Source: Cytophagales bacterium (GTDB taxonomy: Bacteria > Bacteroidota > Bacteroidia > Cytophagales > Spirosomataceae). Taken from it: DNA of 13,928 bases. The stretch is from assembly GCA_013205605.1 (NCBI GenBank), contig JABMMK010000174.1, positions 1 through 13,928 on the forward strand. Direction: 5' to 3'. Made by a program: the position numbers and the translations under genes. The notes under the pieces are model-generated. The model was given only the letters and a program-made list of their open reading frames with translations. It was not told where the DNA came from and ran no database searches. How positions within the stretch are numbered: position 1 is the stretch's first letter; each line of letters begins with the position of its first letter. This document shows, piece after piece, positions 6,596-12,867 of this stretch.

Positions 6596-7915
6596 TTAAC
6601 GAGTAATCACCTCAGAACGACCTTTTATGCGTCCTGATTGCATTAACCCCTCGTACTTTCTCATCAACAAATAACTTTCAATTTGTTGCAACGTATCTAA
6701 TACTACTCCTACTAAAATCAACAAAGATGTTCCACCAAAAAACGATGCAAATCCACGTGTGACCCCAAATAAATTGGCAACTGCAGGTAATATCGCTATA
6801 GCCGATAACATAAATGCGCCCGGCAATGTAATTCGATCTAAAATATTAGCAATAAAATTAGACGTATCTTCACCCGGCTTAACACCAGGAACAAAACCAC
6901 CTCCACGCTTCATATCATCTGATATTTGGGTAGGGTTAATCGAGATAGCCGTATAAAAGAACGTAAAGACAATAATTAAAAAAGCAAATAAAGCATTGTA
7001 CTGCCAGGTCGTGAAATCACCAAAAGCCTGAGCCACCGAGGAAGCGAATTCGCTTTTTTCTGCAAAAGATTGAGATACCAAACCTGGAATAAACATCAAG
7101 GCCTGTGCAAAAATGATTGGCATTACACCAGAAGCATTTAACTTTAAAGGGATGTATTGACGCTCACCACCTACAGACATTTTACTTCCAGCTACTTGCT
7201 TCGCATATTGAACAGGTATTCGACGAACCGCCTGAGTCACCATGATCGCACCCATTACCACAAAAAACAAAGCTATAATTTCAATAACAAACATTAACGC
7301 TCCTGACATTCCACGTGATCCCGCTTCCTGTAAAATAGAAGATGGGAAACGAGAAACGATACCGATCATGATCAACATGGATATACCATTTCCAATTCCT
7401 TTGTCCGTAATTTTCTCTCCTAACCACATACACAACATGGTTCCTCCAATCAAAATAGCTACGCCGTACAATCTAAAAAACCATGGGTCAACCATAATCG
7501 CCTCACTCGGAATCGTTACTTGTAAGTATGTAAATCCTTGAGCAGCCGTAACAAATATGGTTAAATAACGAGTGATCTGATTCAACTTCTTACGTCCAGA
7601 TTCCCCATCTTTCTGCATTTTTTGAAAATACGGAAGCGCAATGGTTAACAATTGAATCGCAATAGAAGCAGAAATATAAGGCATGATTCCTAATGCAAAA
7701 ACAGATGCATTACTCAAAGCGCCCCCAGAAAACATATTCAATAAGCCGAAAAGCCCACCGTCACCTGCTTGAGTTAATTTTGTAGCATCCACACCAGGCA
7801 GAACTACATAAGAACCTAAACGGAAAAAGGTAATAAAAAGCAACGTATTAAGAATACGGCCTCTTAATTCCTCAATCGAAAAGATGTGCTTAAAAGTTGT
7901 TATTAACTTATTCAT
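6596..7915 (-). CDS. secY: Preprotein translocase subunit SecY
   Basis: SecY forms the protein-conducting channel of the inner membrane together with SecE and SecG. The protein has 439 residues with ten predictable membrane helices, at roughly 19-40, 70-93, 116-134, 148-166, 177-192, 205-227, 262-281, 305-325, 364-384 and 393-412. Family signatures include the plug-side LLNMFSGGALSNASVFALGI (58-77), GEKITDKGIGNGIS (166-179), RRIPVQYAKQ (231-240), LNASGVMPIIFA (259-270) and the cytosolic loop GFVPGVKPGE (340-349). The C-terminus YEGLMQSGRIKGR is standard. The gene follows rplO by 17 nt and is directly followed by map. Confidence 0.98.
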   Translation of the reverse strand: MNKLITTFKHIFSIEELRGRILNTLLFITFFRLGSYVVLPGVDATKLTQAGDGGLFGLLNMFSGGALSNASVFALGIMPYISASIAIQLLTIALPYFQKMQKDGESGRKKLNQITRYLTIFVTAAQGFTYLQVTIPSEAIMVDPWFFRLYGVAILIGGTMLCMWLGEKITDKGIGNGISMLIMIGIVSRFPSSILQEAGSRGMSGALMFVIEIIALFFVVMGAIMVTQAVRRIPVQYAKQVAGSKMSVGGERQYIPLKLNASGVMPIIFAQALMFIPGLVSQSFAEKSEFASSVAQAFGDFTTWQYNALFAFLIIVFTFFYTAISINPTQISDDMKRGGGFVPGVKPGEDTSNFIANILDRITLPGAFMLSAIAILPAVANLFGVTRGFASFFGGTSLLILVGVVLDTLQQIESYLLMRKYEGLMQSGRIKGRSEVITR

Positions 7916-7932
7916 TCGTCTTATATAGAAGA

Positions 7933-8379
7933 TTAATCAACAATTGCTTTTCCACCTGCAGCTTCAATAGCTGCAATGGCGGCTGAAGAAAATCCTTTTG
8001 CATGAATTTCTAAAGCAGATGTTAATGCACCCCTGCTTAAGATTTTCACTAAATCAGATTTAGACACTAAACCGTTTGAATAAAGTGTTTCAAAATTAAT
8101 CACCTTCAATCCAGCTGATTCAGCTAAAGCTTGTAAAGTATCTAAATTGATCGCTTTGTACTCAACACGATTGATATTTTTAAAACCAAACTTAGGCACA
8201 CGACGTTGAAGTGGCATTTGACCTCCTTCAAAACCGGGTTTACGAGAGTACCCAGAACGAGACTGCGCTCCTTTATGTCCACGTGCAGAAGTTCCACCTA
8301 ATCCGGAACCTTGACCACGACCAACTCTTTTTCTTGTTTTTACTGAGCCTTCTGCAGGCTTTAGTGATGATAATTTCAT
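7933..8379 (-). CDS. rplO: 50S ribosomal protein L15
   Basis: L15 is a late-assembly 50S protein whose long N-terminal extension threads into 23S rRNA. The protein has 148 residues. The Gly/Arg-rich N-terminus includes TRKRVGRGQGSGLGGTSARG, GHKGAQSRSGYSRKPGFEGG and QMPLQRRVPKFGFKN, the L15 signature. The globular C-terminal half (about 75-148) carries ALEIHAKGFSSAAIAAIEAA and ends GGKAIVD. The gene lies between rpmD and secY, as in the spc operon. Its leader has a bulged hairpin at 8396-8421. Confidence 0.98.
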   Translation of the reverse strand: MKLSSLKPAEGSVKTRKRVGRGQGSGLGGTSARGHKGAQSRSGYSRKPGFEGGQMPLQRRVPKFGFKNINRVEYKAINLDTLQALAESAGLKVINFETLYSNGLVSKSDLVKILSRGALTSALEIHAKGFSSAAIAAIEAAGGKAIVD

Positions 8380-8395
8380 TTTATTCTTGGCTTAG

Positions 8396-8421
8396 CGCTA
8401 CTTTCTAACAAGTAACTCGCG
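8396..8421 (-). promoter_or_regulatory. Hairpin in the rplO leader
   Basis: On the minus strand CGC, a 4-nt bulge, TACTT, a 6-nt loop, AAGTA and GCG form an 8-pair stem. It starts 6 nt after the rpmD stop and ends 16 nt before the rplO ATG. The function is unknown; the position matches other leader hairpins in this cluster. Confidence 0.35.
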
Positions 8422-8427
8422 TGTTAA

Positions 8428-8607
8428 TTAAATATTTTCAACAACAATTAAGTGATTTACGGCACGAATCATTCCCGCAATAGCTGGATTTAATTCATGC
8501 TCAACACTCTTACGGATTTTACCTAATCCTAACGCTTGGATCGTACGTTTCTGTACTTCCGGACGCTTAATTGCGCTTTTAACTTGTGTAATTTTTACTT
8601 TAGACAT
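8428..8607 (-). CDS. rpmD: 50S ribosomal protein L30
   Basis: L30 is a small 50S protein found near the 5S rRNA side of the large subunit. Reading the minus strand from the ATG at 8607 gives 59 residues: MSKVKITQVKSAIKRPEVQK, RTIQALGLGKIRKSVEHELN, then PAIAGMIRAVNHLIVVENI and TAA. The block RTIQALGLGKIRKSV and the length near 60 are characteristic of bacterial L30. The gene lies between rpsE and rplO, exactly where rpmD is expected in the spc operon. Confidence 0.96.
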   Translation of the reverse strand: MSKVKITQVKSAIKRPEVQKRTIQALGLGKIRKSVEHELNPAIAGMIRAVNHLIVVENI

Positions 8608-8623
8608 CGTATGTTCTTTTTTT

Positions 8624-8639
8624 GAGGCTAATTGCCCTC
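8624..8639 (-). promoter_or_regulatory. Small hairpin in the rpmD leader
   Basis: GAGG and CCTC (with one further C-G pair across a bulged G) form a short stem in the 35-nt rpsE-rpmD gap. It begins 3 nt past the rpsE stop and ends 16 nt before the rpmD ATG; the spacer between is A-rich. The stem is short, so this is weak as a single call. Confidence 0.3.
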
Positions 8640-8642
8640 GTA

Positions 8643-9161
8643 TTATCCATTAAAAACTTTAGCTAACGAAATTCCTCTTTGGAATGCAACGCTGTGTGGT
8701 GCTCTCATTTTTACAAGCGCATCGATGGTCGCCTTGACCACATTGTGTGGATTAGAACTTCCTTTAGATTTTGCAAGTACATCATGTACACCAGCAGATT
8801 CCAAAACAGCGCGCATCGCACCCCCTGCAATCAATCCAGTTCCTGGGGCAGCTGGCTTAATTAAGACAAAACCACCAGAAAATTTACCTAATTGCTCGTG
8901 AGGAACCGTATGTTTCAACAAAGGAATTTTGAACAAATTCTTTTTTGCATCTTCAATTCCTTTGGTAATTGCATCTGTTACTTCGTTTGCCTTACCTAAT
9001 CCATAACCTACAGTCCCGTTACCGTCTCCTACTACAACAATAGCAGAAAAACTGAAACGACGACCACCCTTTACCACTTTGGCAACACGGTTAATGGATA
9101 CAACCTTCTCCTTCAATTCTCCCTCGTTAACCTTAATTGGTTTTGCTTGTAATTGTGACAT
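8643..9161 (-). CDS. rpsE: 30S ribosomal protein S5
   Basis: S5 lies by the mRNA entry channel and affects decoding accuracy and helicase activity of the ribosome. The protein has 172 residues. The N-terminal double-stranded-RNA-binding-like domain (about 18-82) has NRVAKVVKGGRRFSFSAIVV and GDGNGTVGYGLGKANEV, the S5 signature. The C-terminal domain (about 90-160) has PGTGLIAGGAMRAVLESAG and KSKGSSNPHNVVKATIDAL. The N-terminus MSQLQAKPIKVNEGELKEK fits a Bacteroidota S5. The gene starts 8 nt after the rplR stop, so coupling is likely. Confidence 0.98.
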   Translation of the reverse strand: MSQLQAKPIKVNEGELKEKVVSINRVAKVVKGGRRFSFSAIVVVGDGNGTVGYGLGKANEVTDAITKGIEDAKKNLFKIPLLKHTVPHEQLGKFSGGFVLIKPAAPGTGLIAGGAMRAVLESAGVHDVLAKSKGSSNPHNVVKATIDALVKMRAPHSVAFQRGISLAKVFNG

Positions 9162-9169
9162 ATCTCTTA

Positions 9170-9517
9170 TTAAAATTGTAAGCCACCCTCGCGAGCACCT
9201 TCAGCTAATGATTTAATTCTACCATGATATAAATAACCGTTACGGTCAAAAACTACTTTCGTAATTCCCGCAGCTTTTGCTTTCCCAGCAATCGCAATGC
9301 CCACTGACTTCGCAGCTTCTACATTGTTATTTACCTTTCCTTTAACATGTGATGTCGCTGAAAACAAAGTTTTTCCAGCCAAATCATCCACAATTTGAGC
9401 ATACACCGAAGTGTTTGAACGATACACAGTTAAGCGCGGACGCTCAGCTGATCCAGTTATTTTAGCACGAATTGCACGTTTAATGCGAATTCTACGTAAA
9501 TCTTTTAATGTTGACAT
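9170..9517 (-). CDS. rplR: 50S ribosomal protein L18
   Basis: L18 binds 5S rRNA with L5 and helps dock it in the central protuberance. The protein has 115 residues, the usual size. The basic N-terminus (RRIRIKRAIRAKITGSAERP) precedes RLTVYRSNTSVYAQIVDDLA, SVGIAIAGKAKAAGI and the C-terminal FDRNGYLYHGRIKSLAEGAR with the end EGGLQF, all typical of L18. The leader carries one of the two copies of the 19-bp hairpin element described separately. The gene lies between rplF and rpsE. Confidence 0.98.
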   Translation of the reverse strand: MSTLKDLRRIRIKRAIRAKITGSAERPRLTVYRSNTSVYAQIVDDLAGKTLFSATSHVKGKVNNNVEAAKSVGIAIAGKAKAAGITKVVFDRNGYLYHGRIKSLAEGAREGGLQF

Positions 9518-9531
9518 TTTTTACCTGTTTG

Positions 9532-9550
9532 TGTGGATTTCCGGCCCACG
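9532..9550 (-). repeat. 19-bp leader element, copy A (before rplR)
   Basis: TGTGGATTTCCGGCCCACG on the plus strand is identical to 11524-11542. On the minus strand, GTGGG and TCCAC pair (five pairs, one of them G-U) around a 7-nt loop, CCGGAAA. The G-U pair works only in minus-strand RNA. It ends 15 nt before the rplR ATG. Both copies are preceded by an AT-rich run with TTTAA. The function is unknown. Confidence 0.75.
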
Positions 9551-9558
9551 CTTAAAAT

Positions 9559-10116
9559 TTATTTCTTACCGCCCGCTTTACCAGCCTTACGACGAACTTG
9601 CTCTCCCACAAAACGAACACCTTTACCTTTGTAAGGCTCCACTGGACGTAATGATTTTATCTTTGCAGCCACTTGGCCGATCAATTGCTTATCTATTCCA
9701 TTCAAGGTAACCATCGGATTTTTTCCTTTCTCCATCGCCGTAGCCACTTTAATCTCCGAAGGAATCGCCATGAAAATCATGTGTGAATACCCCAAACTTA
9801 ATTCCAAAATATTTCCTTGATTCGCAGCCTTGTAACCAACTCCGATAATCTCAAGATTCTTTTGGAATCCTTCACTCACTCCCACAACCATGTTATTGAT
9901 TAAAGAACGATATAAACCATGCATGGCCTTATGACGCTTTTGCTCCGTAGGACGCTTAACAGTTAATACATTTTCTTCAATCTCAACCATGATATCTTGA
10001 TCAATTTGTTGAGATAAAGTCCCCTTAGGACCATTCACTGTAACCAGATTACCAGCCGATATATCCAAAGATACTCCTGCAGGTAATGTGATAATCTTAT
10101 TTCCAATTCTAGACAT
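9559..10116 (-). CDS. rplF: 50S ribosomal protein L6
   Basis: L6 sits near the sarcin-ricin loop and factor-binding site of the 50S subunit. The protein has 185 residues, slightly longer than the E. coli form. It starts MSRIGNKIITLPAGVSLDIS and contains NLVTVNGPKGTLSQ and KAMHGLYRSLINNMVVGVSE. The second L6 repeat holds IEVIGVGYKAANQG-like sequence near 90-105, and the C-terminus has SLRPVEPYKGKGVRFVGEQV with a basic end, RRKAGKAGGKK. The leader contains an AAAGGAGG sequence (10147-10154) 30 nt before the ATG, too far for normal Shine-Dalgarno use. Confidence 0.98.
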   Translation of the reverse strand: MSRIGNKIITLPAGVSLDISAGNLVTVNGPKGTLSQQIDQDIMVEIEENVLTVKRPTEQKRHKAMHGLYRSLINNMVVGVSEGFQKNLEIIGVGYKAANQGNILELSLGYSHMIFMAIPSEIKVATAMEKGKNPMVTLNGIDKQLIGQVAAKIKSLRPVEPYKGKGVRFVGEQVRRKAGKAGGKK

Positions 10117-10146
10117 AATAATTCTATATGCTTAAATTACGAGTTG

Positions 10147-10154
10147 CCTCCTTT
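10147..10154 (-). promoter_or_regulatory. Misplaced Shine-Dalgarno-like sequence in the rplF leader
   Basis: On the minus strand AAAGGAGG is fully complementary to the conserved CCTCCTTT-type 3' end of 16S rRNA. It lies 30 nt upstream of the rplF ATG, with no ATG, GTG or TTG in the spacer. I found no other such sequence in the gaps of this cluster. Confidence 0.45.
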
Positions 10155-10170
10155 CAGCGTGAAACAATAA

Positions 10171-10566
10171 TTAATATACGTAACAAAGTACTTCTCCACC
10201 TACGTGAAGTGTACGGGCTTCTTTATCTGTTATTACCCCCTTAGAAGTAGATAAAATGGCAATACCCAAACCATTTAAAACGCGTGGAAGCTCTTCCGCT
10301 CCATTGTACTTACGCAAACCTGGCTTCGAAATACGAGTCAAATTTACGATGGCTGGTTGCTTCGTTACAGCATTGTATTTCAAAGCAATCTTGATCGTTC
10401 CTTGTACAGAAGTATCATCGAACTTGTAATTTGAAATATAGCCTTTATCAAAAAGAACCTTTGTAATCTCCTTTTTAATATTAGAAGCAGGAATTTCAAC
10501 GACCCTATGACGTGCCTTCAAGGCATTTCTCAATCGGGTTAAATAATCTGCTATTGGATCTGTCAT
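10171..10566 (-). CDS. rpsH: 30S ribosomal protein S8
   Basis: S8 is a primary binder of the 16S central domain, and in E. coli it represses the spc operon by binding its mRNA. The protein has 131 residues. The N-terminus MTDPIADYLTRLRNALKARH and VVEIPASNIKKEITKVLFDK are S8 signatures. The C-terminal block contains SKPGLRKYNGAEELPRVLNG, GLGIAILSTSKGVITDKEAR and ends GGEVLCYVY. The gene lies after rpsN, with a 77-nt gap that holds a hairpin at 10583-10604. Confidence 0.98.
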   Translation of the reverse strand: MTDPIADYLTRLRNALKARHRVVEIPASNIKKEITKVLFDKGYISNYKFDDTSVQGTIKIALKYNAVTKQPAIVNLTRISKPGLRKYNGAEELPRVLNGLGIAILSTSKGVITDKEARTLHVGGEVLCYVY

Positions 10567-10582
10567 TGTTTTTAAATTTGCC

Positions 10583-10604
10583 GCAAGCCCTTAAAAAGGC
10601 CTGC
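10583..10604 (-). promoter_or_regulatory. Hairpin in the rpsH leader
   Basis: On the minus strand GCAGGCCT pairs with GGGCTTGC (eight pairs, two of them G-U) around a 6-nt loop. The G-U pairs form only in minus-strand RNA, which favours a role in this transcript. It ends 16 nt before the rpsH ATG and lies 39 nt or more past the rpsN stop. Whether it relates to S8 feedback is unknown; I could not match it to the E. coli S8 site. Confidence 0.5.
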
Positions 10605-10643
10605 AAAATTACAAAAATGAATTTAAATAATCAAGTTTTTTGT

Positions 10644-10913
10644 TTACCAGCTTGATTTAGTTACTCCTGGTATTAATCCGTTGGAAGCCATTTCGCGGAA
10701 GGTAACACGGCTAATGCCGAATTTACGCATGTATCCACGAGGACGACCTGTTAATTTACATCGGTTATGTAAACGAACTGGAGATGCATTTTTAGGTAAT
10801 TTATCTAACCCAACATAATCTCCGGCAGCTTTTAAAGCCGCACGCTTCACTGCATATTTTGCAACTGTAGCTTCGCGTTTTCTTTCTCTTGCTTTTACTG
10901 ACTCTTTAGCCAT
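10644..10913 (-). CDS. rpsN: 30S ribosomal protein S14, zinc-free form
   Basis: S14 is a protein of the 30S head, next to S3 and S10. The protein has 89 residues, the long form without zinc-binding cysteines; the short zinc form has about 61 residues with two CxxC motifs. The sequence begins MAKESVKARERKREATVAKY and carries LHNRCKLTGRPRGYMRKFGI and SRVTFREMASNGLIPGVTKS with a terminal SSW. The only Cys is in NRCKLTG. The gene lies between rplE and rpsH, as in the spc operon. Confidence 0.98.
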   Translation of the reverse strand: MAKESVKARERKREATVAKYAVKRAALKAAGDYVGLDKLPKNASPVRLHNRCKLTGRPRGYMRKFGISRVTFREMASNGLIPGVTKSSW

Positions 10914-10941
10914 TTTGTAAAAATTTTAAAGGTTTTTTATA

Positions 10942-10955
10942 AAGCCCAAAGGCCC
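10942..10955 (-). promoter_or_regulatory. Weak hairpin between rplE and rpsN
   Basis: On the minus strand GGGCC, TTTG and GGCTT can form five pairs, two of them G-U, 28 nt before the rpsN ATG. The bases at 10951-10957 read GTGGGCC on the minus strand, the same as the first part of the 19-bp leader element, and the rplE TAG stop overlaps the start of this string. It may be a decayed third copy. Confidence 0.3.
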
Positions 10956-10956
10956 A

Positions 10957-11511
10957 CTATTTTTTAATATTTGAAAAAGGCATTCCGACTGCAACTAATA
11001 AAGCATAAGCTTCCTCATCTGTTTTGGCCGAAGTAACAAAAGTGATATCCATACCTGATATTTTAGCCACTTTATCGATGGACATTTCAGGGAAGATGAT
11101 TTGCTCCTTTACACCTAAGGTATAATTTCCACGACCATCAAAACCTTTCTCTGATACTCCTTTAAAGTCACGAACACGTGGCAATGAAACAGTAGTCAAT
11201 CGGTCTAAAAATTCATACATACGATCTCCACGTAAAGTAACTTTCACACCGATAGGCATGTTTTCACGCAACTTAAAGTTTGAAATCGCTTTCTTTGAAA
11301 TGGTCGCAACTGCTCTTTGACCAGCAATTAGCGTAATTTCTTCTACAGCTACGTCAACCAACTTCTTGTCTGACACTGCTGCTCCTACTCCTTTGTTGAT
11401 TACAATCTTAGTAATCTTAGGTACTTGCATCACCGACTTGTACTGAAACTTTTCTTTCAAGCCTGACACAACTTCCTTAACAAAACGTTCTTTTAATCTA
11501 GGTACTGCCAT
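10957..11511 (-). CDS. rplE: 50S ribosomal protein L5
   Basis: L5 carries 5S rRNA into the central protuberance and contacts P-site tRNA. I start at the ATG at 11511 (MAVPRLKERFVKEVVSGLKE), the normal Bacteroidota L5 N-terminus, giving 184 residues; the in-frame GTG ten codons upstream lies inside the 19-bp leader hairpin and is unlikely. Family blocks include QVPKITKIVINKGVGAAVSD, TISKKAISNFKLRENMPIGV, KVTLRGDRMYEFLDRL and MDITFVTSAKTDEEAYALLV near the C-terminus. The stop is TAG. The gene lies between rplX and rpsN. Confidence 0.97.
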   Translation of the reverse strand: MAVPRLKERFVKEVVSGLKEKFQYKSVMQVPKITKIVINKGVGAAVSDKKLVDVAVEEITLIAGQRAVATISKKAISNFKLRENMPIGVKVTLRGDRMYEFLDRLTTVSLPRVRDFKGVSEKGFDGRGNYTLGVKEQIIFPEMSIDKVAKISGMDITFVTSAKTDEEAYALLVAVGMPFSNIKK

Positions 11512-11523
11512 TGTAGTATATTT

Positions 11524-11542
11524 TGTGGATTTCCGGCCCACG
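11524..11542 (-). repeat. 19-bp leader element, copy B (before rplE)
   Basis: This is identical to 9532-9550. The same GTGGG/TCCAC hairpin forms on the minus strand and ends 13 nt before the rplE ATG at 11511. It lies in the 44-nt rplX-rplE gap. Flanks are similar but not identical to copy A. Confidence 0.75.
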
Positions 11543-11555
11543 GTTAAATTCTGTA

Positions 11556-11891
11556 TTATGCGATAAATTTACCTGATACCTTTGAGTAGCGCTGTAACTT
11601 ACCTTTTTCGTTCAATTTACGACCTGTTCGTACAGGCTTGCCATTTTCTACCACCATCAAATTTGAAATGTGTATAGAACCTTCGCGTTTTTCGATTCCT
11701 CCTTGAGGATTGCTAGCTGAAGGCTTAACGTGCTTGGTTAGCAAATTAGCACCCTCTACAATTGCACGAGATTTATCCATTAATACTTCCTTGATAATTC
11801 CAGTTTTGCCTTTGGCATTACCGGCGATCACCATGACGTTATCCCCTTTTTTAATGTGCAATTTAGTCTGCTTAGTTATTTTCTTTTCCAT
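11556..11891 (-). CDS. rplX: 50S ribosomal protein L24
   Basis: L24 starts 50S assembly by binding the 5' end of 23S rRNA and lies near the exit tunnel. The protein has 111 residues. The KOW region spans about 12-45 (LHIKKGDNVMVIAGNAKGKT, then GIIKEVLMDKSRAIVEG), followed by NLLTKHVKPSASNPQGGIEK and REGSIHISNLMV. The N-terminal MEKKITKQTK extension before LHIKKGD is kept because no better start codon lies closer. The leader has a hairpin with a GCAA tetraloop. The gene lies between rplN and rplE. Confidence 0.97.
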   Translation of the reverse strand: MEKKITKQTKLHIKKGDNVMVIAGNAKGKTGIIKEVLMDKSRAIVEGANLLTKHVKPSASNPQGGIEKREGSIHISNLMVVENGKPVRTGRKLNEKGKLQRYSKVSGKFIA

Positions 11892-11905
11892 TTGTATGCT
11901 TCTTT

Positions 11906-11923
11906 CTATCGGTTGCCCAATAG
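11906..11923 (-). promoter_or_regulatory. GNRA-loop hairpin in the rplX leader
   Basis: On the minus strand CTATTGG-GCAA-CCGATAG forms seven pairs, one of them U-G, closed by a GCAA tetraloop. The U-G pair exists only in minus-strand RNA. It ends 14 nt before the rplX ATG in the 42-nt rplN-rplX gap. The stem and stable tetraloop make this one of the better leader hairpins here. Confidence 0.5.
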
Positions 11924-11933
11924 GTCATCTTAT

Positions 11934-12302
11934 TTATAAAACTTCTGGTGCTAAAGAAACGATTTTCATAAATCCTGCTTCACGTAACTCACGAGCCACT
12001 GGCCCAAAAATACGCGTTCCTCTTGGCTCATCGTTCGCATTCAATAATACAGCTGCATTATCTTCAAAACGAATATATGTTCCATCTTTTCTACGAATTT
12101 CCTTTTTAGTACGTACGACAACCGCACGAGAAACTGTCCCTTTTTTCATGCTAGATGAAGAAAGTGCTGATTTTACGGAAACTACAATTTTGTCGCCTAT
12201 AGAAGCATATCTCTTTCCAGTACCGCCTAAAACGCGAATAACTAAAACTTCTTTTGCTCCAGAATTGTCAGCTACACCCAATCTTGATTCTTGCTGTAAC
12301 AT
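11934..12302 (-). CDS. rplN: 50S ribosomal protein L14
   Basis: L14 lies at the subunit interface of the 50S and is the docking site of the silencing factor RsfS. The protein has 122 residues, the standard length. It begins MLQQESRLGVADNSGAKEVL and continues VIRVLGGTGKRYASIGDKIV, KKGTVSRAVVVRTKKEIRRK, DGTYIRFEDNAAVLLN and EPRGTRIFGPVARELRE, the complete L14 pattern. It ends SLAPEVL. The gene lies between rpsQ and rplX. Confidence 0.98.
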   Translation of the reverse strand: MLQQESRLGVADNSGAKEVLVIRVLGGTGKRYASIGDKIVVSVKSALSSSSMKKGTVSRAVVVRTKKEIRRKDGTYIRFEDNAAVLLNANDEPRGTRIFGPVARELREAGFMKIVSLAPEVL

Positions 12303-12344
12303 TATCTTTGATCTTTAAATTTAAATTTGAATAACAAACTAGTC

Positions 12345-12602
12345 TTATTTCGCTTTAGCGATAACTTCAACTAATCTCCAACGTTTGTTTTTAGAAAGAG
12401 GACGGGTTTCCATCACTTTCACAGTATCACCTATGCCACACTCATTTTTTTCATCATGTGCCATTAATTTGGTCGTCTTTTGTACGAATTTTCCGTACAG
12501 GGGGTGCTTAACCTTACGGTCAACAGTTAGCGTGATCGACTTATCCATCTTATCACTGACCACCTTCCCAATCCTTACTTTTCTTAAGTTTCTTTCTTCC
12601 AT
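12345..12602 (-). CDS. rpsQ: 30S ribosomal protein S17
   Basis: S17 is an early 16S rRNA binder in the body of the 30S subunit. I start at the ATG at 12602 (MEERNLRKVRIGKVVSDKMD), giving 85 residues, the family length; the longer in-frame version begins 11 codons upstream inside a leader hairpin and has no family counterpart. Characteristic parts are KSITLTVDRKVKHPLYGKFV, KTTKLMAHDEKNECGIGDTV and METRPLSKNKRWRLVEV. The gene lies between rpmC and rplN. Confidence 0.97.
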   Translation of the reverse strand: MEERNLRKVRIGKVVSDKMDKSITLTVDRKVKHPLYGKFVQKTTKLMAHDEKNECGIGDTVKVMETRPLSKNKRWRLVEVIAKAK

Positions 12603-12623
12603 GGTTGGACTTGTTAAACAATT

Positions 12624-12648
12624 GACCATTAGCAAATTCGAAATGGTC
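12624..12648 (-). promoter_or_regulatory. Hairpin in the rpsQ leader
   Basis: GACCATT (12624-12630) and AATGGTC (12642-12648) form a perfect 7-bp stem with an 11-nt loop, ending 21 nt before the rpsQ ATG in the 61-nt rpmC-rpsQ gap. The function is unknown. Confidence 0.4.
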
Positions 12649-12663
12649 TATTAAAATTATAAT

Positions 12664-12855
12664 TTATGCTCTTGATGCCGCTGTTAAAGCTGTTTCTAAC
12701 TTGGCAACTAATTTACGTGCTACTTTAATTCGCATCGGATTCTCAATCGGAGAAATAGCGTGAGCTAATTTCAAACGTGATAAAGTTTCCTTCTCAGCAA
12801 GAATTTGCTTTTGCAAATCTGCTACTCCTAGTTTATTTATTTCTGCGTTTTTCAT
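12664..12855 (-). CDS. rpmC: 50S ribosomal protein L29
   Basis: L29 is a small helical protein beside the exit tunnel, near L23 and the docking site for trigger factor and SRP. The protein has 63 residues, the normal size. MKNAEINKLGVADLQKQILA and EKETLSRLKLAHAISPIENP form the two-helix core, followed by MRIKVARKLVAKLETAL. The block PIENPMRIKVARKLVAKL corresponds to the conserved L29 C-terminal half. The gene starts 12 nt after the rplP stop. Confidence 0.97.
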   Translation of the reverse strand: MKNAEINKLGVADLQKQILAEKETLSRLKLAHAISPIENPMRIKVARKLVAKLETALTAASRA

Positions 12856-12867
12856 ACCCTGGCTAAT

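Noticed and set aside
11512..11541. Earlier in-frame GTG start for rplE
   Set aside because: It falls inside the repeated 19-bp leader element, and MAVPRLKERF is the normal L5 start.
11710..12318. A 202-codon open frame on the plus strand opposite rplX and rplN
   Set aside because: It lies antisense to two certain ribosomal protein genes and its translation has no recognisable domain; its length is a by-product of the codon use on the other strand.
12603..12635. Earlier in-frame start for rpsQ (MLMVNCLTSPT extension)
   Set aside because: The extension overlaps a leader hairpin, and 85 residues from MEERNLRK is the usual S17 length.
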